A stretch of 64,000 bases of DNA from CAZCTC01 sp964501335. GTDB taxonomy: Bacteria; Chloroflexota; Anaerolineae; B4-G1; SLSP01. A program made the translations under genes and the position numbers. Shown piece by piece: positions 18,507-25,455 of the stretch. Within the stretch, counting starts at the first letter, position 1. Every line of letters begins with the position of its first letter. The stretch spans positions 1 through 64,000 of the forward strand of contig CAZCTC010000001.1 in the NCBI GenBank assembly GCA_964501335.1, given 5' to 3'. The notes under the pieces were generated by a model. It saw only the letters and a program-made list of their open reading frames with translations, was not told where the DNA came from and searched no databases.

Positions 18507-19034
18507 TTACTGCCGCGGCGGAATATTGCCTTCATAGGCAATGATGTAGGTCATCACCACAAACGGCGGCATATTCTCATGGGCCTGCCCGCTCCCGGCG
18601 GGAGTCACGCAGCCGCTGTTCATCGCCAGATCGGGCGGAGTGCCCTGATCGCCGGACTCATAGCGGGCCGTCATCGCATTGGCCCACAACGCTCCGGAGG
18701 GTGAAGTGCGATCGCCCGTACCGTTGTAAGCATTGACACCGTGCGTATGCGCCCCGTTTTGCTCGGCCTGGTTCAGCGCCACCGTCTCGCTGCCCCCTTT
18801 CATCCCGACGGTATACGTATCATCCGCCGTAGTCCCCTGCCCGAAGGCCATCCGGCCCCGCAAATCGGGCAGACAAAAGGTGGTCGATCCATTCCCGCCA
18901 TAGCGAGCACCGATGGCCTGGAACAGATTCCAATAGACGGAAGCCGAAAGCTCCCGCCCGTCGCAGGGCAACCAGCCCTGGGGGATAAAATAACCAGCAA
19001 AGATCCTGATTTCACCCGCGTAGACTTCAGACAT
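18507..19034 (-). CDS. Tail-collar domain protein 1
   Basis: 175 aa, with YAGEIRIFAGYFIPQGWLPC, YGGNG, FCLPDLRGRMAFG and the terminal ENMPPFVVMTYIIAYEGNIP. The start overlaps the end of the upstream methyltransferase-like gene by 8 nt, with AAGGAG 4 nt before the ATG, so the two are translationally coupled. It is the first of the six collar paralogs. Confidence 0.86.
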   Translation of the reverse strand: MSEVYAGEIRIFAGYFIPQGWLPCDGRELSASVYWNLFQAIGARYGGNGSTTFCLPDLRGRMAFGQGTTADDTYTVGMKGGSETVALNQAEQNGAHTHGVNAYNGTGDRTSPSGALWANAMTARYESGDQGTPPDLAMNSGCVTPAGSGQAHENMPPFVVMTYIIAYEGNIPPRQ

Positions 19035-19893
19035 ACTGCTCCTTTTGACTAAGATGGGAATCTCGCAGGAAGTTATGGTAGGTATAACTCCATGCCACCT
19101 GCATCACCTGCTGGAGATAGACCGGGTCGTCCTGGCCGATCAACGGCAACTGCAACCGCCCGGCCCACCGGGGATAATAGACCAGGGTGGCCGGCAACGG
19201 CAGCCGTTGCTGAGAAAGCCAGTAGAGGAAATGGACCTCCTGTCCCCACCAGCAGACGCGCCGCGCCTGCACCCGACTTTGAATCCGCTGCATATCGCTC
19301 AACACCTGGGGATCGTCCATGGTGGCCCAGATATCCACATAGAGATAATCAACCGGACCATCCGGCTGATACTCCAACGCATCGCCGACAACCAGATTGA
19401 ATTTGTCCAGGCCCGGCCAGCTCTCCAGGCCGGCCACCAGCCGCAGCATCTCCACGACGGCGGGATCGCGCTCCACCAACGTGACCCGCGTCACTTCCGG
19501 CTTGAGCAATAGATTGTAAAGCGCCACCCCCATCCCGGCCCCCATAATGACCACATGGCCGGCCGCCATCGCCACCTGCGGAGCCTGGCTTTCCAGTTCA
19601 TCCCAGCAGTTCGACATCCAGGGTTTGCCGTTCAGGGTCAAAATATAGACCTCTCCCACTCCCTGCCGGCGTTGAAAATATCCCAGCTGAGGCAACCGTT
19701 CATACCGGCGTAAAGACCAGCCGGCAATGTTCACGGGTTTATAAGCCGGAGATTTCAATTCCGGCCAGGGCAACTGCCATTCCGTAGATTTGATCCCGGC
19801 ATCCAGAGGGGGTTGCCACTCCAACACACAATGCTGATACAATACATCGTAATCCTGGAAGGTTTCCGGCTGCAAAAGGGTCGAATTGTCCAT
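19027..19893 (-). CDS. Spermidine-synthase/methyltransferase-fold protein heading the collar operon
   Basis: The 288-aa protein has a Rossmann-fold SAM-binding-like core: VVIMGAGMGVALYNLL (motif I), VTLVERDPAVVEML (motif II, acidic residue after the strand) and DALEYQPDGPVDYLYVDIWA. This pattern is typical of spermidine-synthase-like proteins that couple a strand ending in D to a YVDIW segment. The N-terminal 130 residues are not recognised. A near-perfect AAGGTGATC ribosome site precedes the start. It is the first gene of the collar operon and overlaps the first collar gene by 8 nt. It may modify the collar proteins or a small ligand (inference). Aminopropyl transfer is not assured. Confidence 0.65.
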   Translation of the reverse strand: MDNSTLLQPETFQDYDVLYQHCVLEWQPPLDAGIKSTEWQLPWPELKSPAYKPVNIAGWSLRRYERLPQLGYFQRRQGVGEVYILTLNGKPWMSNCWDELESQAPQVAMAAGHVVIMGAGMGVALYNLLLKPEVTRVTLVERDPAVVEMLRLVAGLESWPGLDKFNLVVGDALEYQPDGPVDYLYVDIWATMDDPQVLSDMQRIQSRVQARRVCWWGQEVHFLYWLSQQRLPLPATLVYYPRWAGRLQLPLIGQDDPVYLQQVMQVAWSYTYHNFLRDSHLSQKEQYV

Positions 19894-19914
19894 AGATCAC
19901 CTTTCGAAACGCTT

Positions 19915-19929
19915 TATACTCTCAGTATA
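19915..19929. promoter_or_regulatory. Palindrome in the promoter region of the collar operon
   Basis: TATACT-CTC-AGTATA, a 6-bp inverted repeat 22 bp upstream of the start at 19893. On the minus strand the first arm reads TATACT, a good -10 candidate, so it may be a promoter core, an operator, or both. No clear -35 box was found. Confidence 0.35.
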
Positions 19930-20030
19930 GGCGGCAGGTGTGACAGAAGTGTTAAACAAAAGGGCCTTTTGAGGAGAATTCCAAATCCGGCTGCATAAAT
20001 CAACGAAACTCGACCTGGATTTAGAGGAAA

Positions 20031-20163
20031 CAACCTGGGCGGTTGGCCGGAGAAAAGCCGCCGAAAATATGAACAAAAAAATAACTCTCTCCCCCTGCTT
20101 CGCACAGCGCGTCGCTTTTTACCAGGAAAGCACCGGTTGCGGGGCACAAAAACCTTTTTAATC
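20031..20163 (-). repeat. Broken copy of the palindromic element lacking its left stem arm
   Basis: The right arm AAGCCGCCGAAAATAT (20055-20070) and the right flank (A-run, CTCTCTCCCCCTGCTTCGCA, GCGCGTCGCTTTTTACC, GCACCGGTTGCGGGGCAC) match the copies at 14931 and 56671, but no complementary left arm is present. The rest of the 440-bp gap to 20332 holds only a short GTCATTTTTAATGAC hairpin, a GAA-rich run and a GTCTACT unit. Confidence 0.7.
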
Positions 20164-20332
20164 CTCGCTCGTGAACAATCGCAAAGGCCGTCATTTTTAA
20201 TGACGCTCACATCAGGAGAGGAAAAACCGCAGTCGCCTGTTTTGAGGCAGAAGAAGAAGAAGAAATGAAGCCATAAGTCCGAAAAACTGAGAAGAAATCC
20301 TGCCTGAAACTCGCCGTCGCCGAATCCGCTGT

Positions 20333-21520
20333 CTACTGTCCTCTTCGCATCTGATAGCCCAACGATTCCAGCGCACTCATCAACCCGCTCTGCAAATTGC
20401 GCCGGGTCTCAATATCCGACCAATCAATCCCCAGATCGACAATCGTTTCCGCCACTGCATCCGAAACCCCGGTAATAATGGTCCGCGCCCCCTTCAGTCG
20501 GGCCGTCTGGATCGTCTTGTTTAAATTACTCGCCACCCCGCTGTCGACCAACGGTACCCCGGTGATATCCAGAATCACCACTTTAGCCTGATAGGCATTG
20601 ATCCCGGCCAGCAAAGCCCGCGTCAAATCCTTAGCGCGAAAACTGTCCACCGCCCCGATCAACGGCATGATGATTACCTGATCCATCACCGGAATGATCG
20701 GTGTCGATAGCTCTTTCAACACTCGCTGCTGCGCCTCGATCATCTCCTGCTGCATGGCCGCCTGCTTTTCCAGCAATTGCGCCCGCTCCGCCTCAGCCGT
20801 CAGAAGATTTCGCTCCACCAGCAAGCGCTCATTCTCCGCCGCCCGCAATTCGTCCTGGGCCACCTGCCGTACTCGCCCTTCTTCCATCAGTTGATCGTGG
20901 GCGGCGGTCAATTGCGCCAGATAAGAGCGCGTCTGCTCCAACGCCCCCTGCAACTGCCGGTTGATAAATTGCTGCAACAAAACAGCGATCCCCAACGCCA
21001 GCACAAAATTCGTCGCCCAGCGAGCCAGCGGATTGGGATCGGGAACCGAACTATGCAGATATCCCTGTTGAACCGCAATCCCAATCCCCAGATAGGTAAC
21101 AAAACAGATCACCGCCGCCAGCCACTGCGTCCAATTAATCCCGACGATCCCCACCAACAACACCGCCAACAGATAGAATAGAACGGAACCGGTCGCCGCC
21201 CCCTGAAGGATATTGCCGTACAAAGCCGCCAGATAAACCACAACCGCCGGAATATAGGCCGTAATCCGCCAGTGCCCGCGATCCGTCAGCCACAATCCGC
21301 CCCCAAAGAAAAATAAGGCCACCACCCCGCTCAGGGGAAAAGCATAGCTCACCATACCGGCAAGAAAAAGTGGAATAAAAACCACCGAGGCAACCATCAT
21401 AAAAATGACCAGGAGGGAAAGGATAAGCCGTACCGCATATTCCTGACGCGCCAGATCGGCATTAACTTCACGAGGAGTTATTATCCGCTTCCAAACCGAA
21501 CGCCAGCTCAATCGGTCCAT
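20333..21520 (-). CDS. Membrane STAS-domain protein, RsbR-like
   Basis: The 395-aa start is at 21520, 6 nt after a GGAGG that lies within an in-frame upstream ATG codon context; that upstream ATG (21532) is less likely. About six membrane segments cover residues 28-190. A coiled coil of about 80 residues rich in E, A, Q and R follows, then a STAS domain (about 270-390). The STAS part has the RsbR-type sequence VVILDITGVPLVDSGVASNL and GARTIITGVSDAVAETIVDL, with a serine in the usual phospho-acceptor loop. RsbR proteins build stressosomes that control stress regulators. Here the sensor part is membrane-embedded and no rsbS or rsbT is adjacent, so partners must be elsewhere. It is transcribed divergently from the activating enzyme gene. 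Confidence 0.82.
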   Translation of the reverse strand: MDRLSWRSVWKRIITPREVNADLARQEYAVRLILSLLVIFMMVASVVFIPLFLAGMVSYAFPLSGVVALFFFGGGLWLTDRGHWRITAYIPAVVVYLAALYGNILQGAATGSVLFYLLAVLLVGIVGINWTQWLAAVICFVTYLGIGIAVQQGYLHSSVPDPNPLARWATNFVLALGIAVLLQQFINRQLQGALEQTRSYLAQLTAAHDQLMEEGRVRQVAQDELRAAENERLLVERNLLTAEAERAQLLEKQAAMQQEMIEAQQRVLKELSTPIIPVMDQVIIMPLIGAVDSFRAKDLTRALLAGINAYQAKVVILDITGVPLVDSGVASNLNKTIQTARLKGARTIITGVSDAVAETIVDLGIDWSDIETRRNLQSGLMSALESLGYQMRRGQ

Positions 21521-21679
21521 TGAATCCTCCATGAATCATGAGCAGCTCAAAGACAGGGGGGAAATCCGCAGGGTGAGGAATGAAATAGCGATAAACAACA
21601 AGAGGTATGATTAGATACCCTGATACGACAAGTGTATTCATCTTAGAAAAGATGTCAATTCATTTTAATTTCCCCCCAC

Positions 21680-21707
21680 TTGAAAGCTCTCCGATCTGGC
21701 GTAAACT
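21680..21707 (+). promoter_or_regulatory. Candidate promoter giving a near-leaderless activase mRNA
   Basis: TTGAAA (21680-21685), 16 bp, TAAACT (21702-21707). The ATG at 21716 starts 8 nt after the -10 box and no Shine-Dalgarno sequence is present. Confidence 0.45.
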
Positions 21708-21715
21708 CAAACACA

Positions 21716-22603
21716 ATGATCACAGGAACCATCTTCGACATCCGCCGCTATTCCATCCAGGACGGCCCCGGCATCCGCACCACCGTCTTCCTCAAAGGCT
21801 GCCCCCTGCGCTGCCTCTGGTGCCACAACCCCGAGAGTCAGGCACACGCACCGGAACTGCTGCCCCGCCCCCAGCTCTGCATCCACTGCGGCGCCTGCCT
21901 GACCGTCTGCCCGACCGGCGCCGCGGCCTCCCCCTTGACCCATGAATGCGCCCGCTGCGGCGCCTGCGTCACCGTCTGTTATACCGATGCCCGCAACTGG
22001 GCCGGCCGTGAATGGACCGTCGCCGCCGTGCTCGCCGAAATCGCCCGCGACGCCCCCTTCTACGACCAATCCGGCGGCGGCGTGACCTTCTCCGGCGGCG
22101 AACCGCTCGCCCAGCCCGACTTTCTGCTCGCCCTGCTCCAGGCCTGCCGCGCCCGCGAACTGCACACCGCCGTCGACACCTCCGGCTTCGCCCCGGCGGC
22201 CCTGCTGGAACGGCTGCGCCCCCAGGTCGATCTCTTCCTCTACGACCTCAAACTGATGGACGACGAACGTCATCGTCAGGCCACCGGCGTCTCCAACCGG
22301 CTCATCCTGGACAACCTGCGCCGGCTGGTGGAAAAGGGAACCCGGATCATCGTACGCCTCCCCCTCATTCCCCACCTCAACGACGATCCTGCCAACCTGA
22401 CCCAACTGGCCGATTTTCTCGCCGGCCTGCCCCTTCCCCCGCCCGTCGAACTGCTGCCCTATCACAGCGCCGGCAACGATAAATATACTCGCCTGGGCCG
22501 CGCCAATCCTCTGCCGCCCACGCCGGCTCCCACCGCCGAACAGATGGAACAGGCCGCCGCCCGGCTCCGCTCCGCCGGCCTGACGGTAATTGTCAAAAAA
22601 TAA
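21716..22603 (+). CDS. Glycyl radical enzyme activating enzyme (radical SAM)
   Basis: The 295-aa protein makes the glycyl radical on its partner enzyme by SAM cleavage. The radical SAM motif is Cys29, Cys33 and Cys36 in GCPLRCLWCHNPE. Two ferredoxin-type clusters follow: CIHCGACLTVC (55-65) and CARCGACVTVC (78-88). This is the extended activase type found with dehydratases and decarboxylases rather than with pyruvate formate-lyase. SGGEP, a SAM-binding motif, is present in VTFSGGEPLAQP. The start at 21716 lacks a ribosome site and follows a likely -10 box closely; the alternative in-frame ATG at 21680 overlaps the -35 box. The likely substrate, a HypD-type enzyme, is encoded 285 bp downstream, after a repeat element. 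Confidence 0.9.
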   Translation: MITGTIFDIRRYSIQDGPGIRTTVFLKGCPLRCLWCHNPESQAHAPELLPRPQLCIHCGACLTVCPTGAAASPLTHECARCGACVTVCYTDARNWAGREWTVAAVLAEIARDAPFYDQSGGGVTFSGGEPLAQPDFLLALLQACRARELHTAVDTSGFAPAALLERLRPQVDLFLYDLKLMDDERHRQATGVSNRLILDNLRRLVEKGTRIIVRLPLIPHLNDDPANLTQLADFLAGLPLPPPVELLPYHSAGNDKYTRLGRANPLPPTPAPTAEQMEQAAARLRSAGLTVIVKK

Positions 22604-22626
22604 TAGTTCTTCTCTACTCCATGCAT

Positions 22627-22751
22627 CCCGCAAAAGGCTTTTTTCGATAAAAATCGACGCGCGGGAGGGGGGGAGGATGTTTTTTGTTTATGTTTTCGCG
22701 GGCTTAAGAAAGCCCGCGAAAACATAGGCCTTTTTTCTGGCGTTGCCGGGG
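22627..22751 (+). repeat. Palindromic intergenic element (forward orientation)
   Basis: Hairpin arms 22690-22705 and 22710-22725, 16 bp perfect, loop AAGA. Left flank GGGAGG and GTTTTTTGTTTATG, right flank GGCCTTTTTTCTGG. The T-run on the plus strand makes it a possible terminator after the activase gene. The region from 22752 to 22870 has a GTCTACTGTCTACT unit at its end. Confidence 0.75.
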
Positions 22752-22887
22752 CTAACCGCACCGGTCGTTTTTTCTCTGCGTCCCTGGCGCCTTTAATACG
22801 CGCGCTGGACCGCTTTTACAAAACATCGTCCATGCCGGGACAAAAATTGCTGTCTACTGTCTACTATTTTTACCAAGGAGGCCCGCT

Positions 22888-25254
22888 ATGCCCATGACCG
22901 ACCGAGTCGCCCGCCTGCGCCGGCAAAGCCTGGACGCAGTCCCTACACTCTCCGCCGAACGCGCCGTCCTGTTGACCGAATTCTACCGCCAGGACCCCGG
23001 CGTCGATTCGATCCCCGTCCAACGCGCCCGCGCCTTCCAATATCTCCTGGAACACAAAACCATCTACATCCAACCCGAGGAATTGATCGTCGGCGAAAAG
23101 GGCCCGGCCCCCAAAGCCGCGCCCACCTATCCCGAACTCTGCTGCCATACGCTGGCCGACCTGGATATCCTCAATTCCCGCGAAAAGATCCCCTTCCGCG
23201 TCAGCCCGGAGACCCGCCGGCTCTACGCCGAAACCGTCATCCCCTTCTGGGAAAACCGCAGCCTGCGCCCCCGCCTCTTCGCCGAAATGACGCCCGAATG
23301 GCAGGCCGCCTACGAAGCCGGCCTCTTCACCGAATTTATGGAGCAGCGCTCCCCCGGTCACACGGTCCTCGACGACAAGATCTACCGCAAAGGACTGCTG
23401 GATTTCAAAGCCGAGATCGCCGCCGCCCTGGCCGGCCTGGATTACTTCAATGATTCCCGGGCCTACGAAAAACAGGAAGAACTCCGCGCCATGGACATCT
23501 GCGCCGACGCCGTGATCCGCTTCGCCGCCCGCTATGCAGAAATGGCCCTGACTCTGGAGTTTGAAGAATCCGATCCGCAATTTCAAGCCGAACTGCAAGA
23601 GATCGCCGCCGTCTGCTCTCATGTCCCGGCCCACGCCCCCCGTACCTTCCGGGAAGCCCTCCAGGCCTACTGGTTCATCCACCTCGCCGTCACCACCGAA
23701 ATGAATCCCTGGGACGCCTTCACTCCCGGCCGGCTCGACCAGCATCTGATCGGCTTCTATCAACGCGAACTGGCGGCCGGAACGCTCACCCGCGAAAGCG
23801 CCGAAGAATTGCTCCACTGCCTCTGGATCAAATTCAACAACCAGCCCGCCCCGCCCAAAGTCGGCGTCACGGCCGCCGAAAGCAGCACCTACACCGACTT
23901 CGCCCAGATCAACCTGGGCGGCGTGCGCCCCGACGGCTCCGACGGCGTCAATGAAGTCACCTACCTGCTGCTCGATGTGATCGAAACCATGCGCCTGCTG
24001 CAACCCAGCGCCTCCATTCAGGTCAGCAAAAAGAGCCCCGACCGCTTTATCAAACGCGCCGGCCGGATCATCCGCACCGGCTTCGGCCAGCCCTCCATCT
24101 TCAACACCGACGCCACCGTGCAGGAACTGGTCCGCCAGGGGAAATCGCTGATCGATGCCCGCAACGGCGGGACGAGCGGCTGCGTGGAAGTGGGGGCCTT
24201 CGGCAAGGAGAGCTACATTCTCACCGGCTATCTGAACCTGCCCAAGATTCTGGAGCTGGCGCTCAACAATGGGATCGATCCAGCCAGCGGCAAACGGCTG
24301 GGGCCCGCCACCGGCAATCCGGCCGGCTTCACCACTTTCGAGGAATTCTTCGCCGCCTTTGAACGGCAGTTAGAAGAGATCGTCAACATCAAAATCCGGG
24401 GCAACAATCTGATCGAACAGCTCTACGCCCACCGGATGCCGGCGACTTTCCTCTCGCTGCTGATCGACGACTGCATCGCCCGCGGCAAAGACTATCACGC
24501 CGGCGGAGCCCGTTACAACACTACCTACATCCAATGCGTCGGCCTGGGCACCCTCACCGATGCCCTCAGCGCCATCAAATACCACCTCATCGACCAGAAA
24601 ACCCTCACCTGGGCGGAACTTCAGGCCGCCCTCGCCGCCGACTTTGCCGACCAGGAACGCACCCGACAGTTACTGCTCAACCGCACCCCACGCTACGGCA
24701 ACGACGATCCCTATGCCGATGCCCTTCTGGTCGACATCTTCGAAGCCTGCTTCAAAGCCATCGACGACCGGCCCAACACCAAAGGCGGCGCCTATCACAT
24801 CGACCTGCTGCCCACCACCTGCCACGTCTACTTCGGCTCCAAAGTCGGCGCCACGCCCGACGGTCGCCGCGCCGGCACCCCGCTCTCCGAGGGCATCTCC
24901 CCGGTCCAGGGCGCCGACCGCCACGGCCCTACCGCCGTACTCCAATCCGTCGCCAAAATCGACCACCTCCGCACCGGCGGCACCCTGCTCAACCAGAAGC
25001 TCACGACACGCTTGCTCAACGATGAAGCGGGCCTGGACCAGCTGGTCAATCTGGTCCGCACCTATTTCAAACTAGACGGGCATCACATCCAGTTCAACGT
25101 CGTCGATGCCGCCACCCTCCGCGAAGCCCAACAACACCCCGAACAGCACCGCGATCTCATCGTCCGGGTGGCCGGTTACAGCGACTACTTCTGCGACCTC
25201 AGCGCCGCCCTCCAGGAAGAAATCATCGCCCGCACCGAGCATCAAGATTTCTAA
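22888..25254 (+). CDS. hypD: Glycyl radical enzyme, trans-4-hydroxy-L-proline dehydratase type
   Basis: The 788-aa enzyme has a GCVE thiyl loop (Cys432, Glu434) and a C-terminal glycyl loop VRVAGYSDYF with Gly763. From memory, the Clostridioides difficile HypD active site uses His160, Asp278, Asp339, Cys434, Glu436 and Gly765. Here His158 (PGHTV), Asp276 (NPWDAF), Asp337 (YTDFA), Cys432, Glu434 and Gly763 all occur with the same offset of -2. HypD dehydrates trans-4-hydroxyproline to pyrroline-5-carboxylate without oxygen. The activase is just upstream; no proC gene follows. A strong AAGGAGG precedes the ATG. Related dehydratases share the GCVE motif, so the substrate call rests on the extra residues. 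Confidence 0.82.
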   Translation: MPMTDRVARLRRQSLDAVPTLSAERAVLLTEFYRQDPGVDSIPVQRARAFQYLLEHKTIYIQPEELIVGEKGPAPKAAPTYPELCCHTLADLDILNSREKIPFRVSPETRRLYAETVIPFWENRSLRPRLFAEMTPEWQAAYEAGLFTEFMEQRSPGHTVLDDKIYRKGLLDFKAEIAAALAGLDYFNDSRAYEKQEELRAMDICADAVIRFAARYAEMALTLEFEESDPQFQAELQEIAAVCSHVPAHAPRTFREALQAYWFIHLAVTTEMNPWDAFTPGRLDQHLIGFYQRELAAGTLTRESAEELLHCLWIKFNNQPAPPKVGVTAAESSTYTDFAQINLGGVRPDGSDGVNEVTYLLLDVIETMRLLQPSASIQVSKKSPDRFIKRAGRIIRTGFGQPSIFNTDATVQELVRQGKSLIDARNGGTSGCVEVGAFGKESYILTGYLNLPKILELALNNGIDPASGKRLGPATGNPAGFTTFEEFFAAFERQLEEIVNIKIRGNNLIEQLYAHRMPATFLSLLIDDCIARGKDYHAGGARYNTTYIQCVGLGTLTDALSAIKYHLIDQKTLTWAELQAALAADFADQERTRQLLLNRTPRYGNDDPYADALLVDIFEACFKAIDDRPNTKGGAYHIDLLPTTCHVYFGSKVGATPDGRRAGTPLSEGISPVQGADRHGPTAVLQSVAKIDHLRTGGTLLNQKLTTRLLNDEAGLDQLVNLVRTYFKLDGHHIQFNVVDAATLREAQQHPEQHRDLIVRVAGYSDYFCDLSAALQEEIIARTEHQDF

Positions 25255-25285
25255 CGCCTATCGGAATCCAGATTCAACGCAAAAA

Positions 25286-25378
25286 CGCGGGGGGCAGCTC
25301 TGGAAAAGGCCTATGTTTTCGGCGGCTTCAGAAAGCCGCCGAAAACATAAATAAAAAACCCCATCCTATCCTTATCTT
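25286..25378 (-). repeat. Palindromic intergenic element (reverse orientation)
   Basis: Hairpin arms 25313-25328 and 25333-25348, 16 bp perfect, loop CAGA. Left flank GCTCTGGAAAAGGCC, right flank AAATAAAAAACCCC. The orientation is opposite to that expected of a terminator for the upstream gene. Confidence 0.75.
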
Positions 25379-25385
25379 TCGATAG

Positions 25386-25414
25386 GGGACAACCCGGCCG
25401 CCCCCCGGTATGAT
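25386..25414 (+). promoter_or_regulatory. Candidate promoter of the lectin-WD40 gene
   Basis: GGGACA (25386-25391), 17 bp, TATGAT (25409-25414). The -10 box is good and the -35 box matches at 4 of 6 positions. The predicted transcript start falls inside the left arm of the inverted repeat at 25417. Confidence 0.4.
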
Positions 25415-25416
25415 AG

Positions 25417-25448
25417 CTCCTGTGGAAACGAAAATCATTTCACAGGAG
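25417..25448 (+). promoter_or_regulatory. Inverted repeat covering the ribosome binding site
   Basis: CTCCTGTG (25417-25424) pairs with CACAGGAG (25441-25448); G25425-A25427 can extend the stem to 11 bp. The right arm contains most of the AGGAGG site (25444-25449) used by the start at 25456. It could hide the site in the mRNA or be a DNA operator. Confidence 0.5.
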
Positions 25449-25455
25449 GTTTACA

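Noticed and set aside
15110..19893. Prophage or contractile injection system
   Set aside because: Only collar-domain genes are present; there is no sheath, tube, baseplate, terminase, capsid or integrase in the window.
22690..22725. Integron attC sites as explanation of the variable-stem hairpins
   Set aside because: No GTTRRRY core sites, no cassette-like order and no integrase were seen; copies occur in both orientations between unrelated genes.
22888..25254. Pyruvate formate-lyase
   Set aside because: The thiyl loop is GCVE rather than a Cys-Cys pair, and the extended activase with two ferredoxin clusters fits dehydratase-type enzymes.
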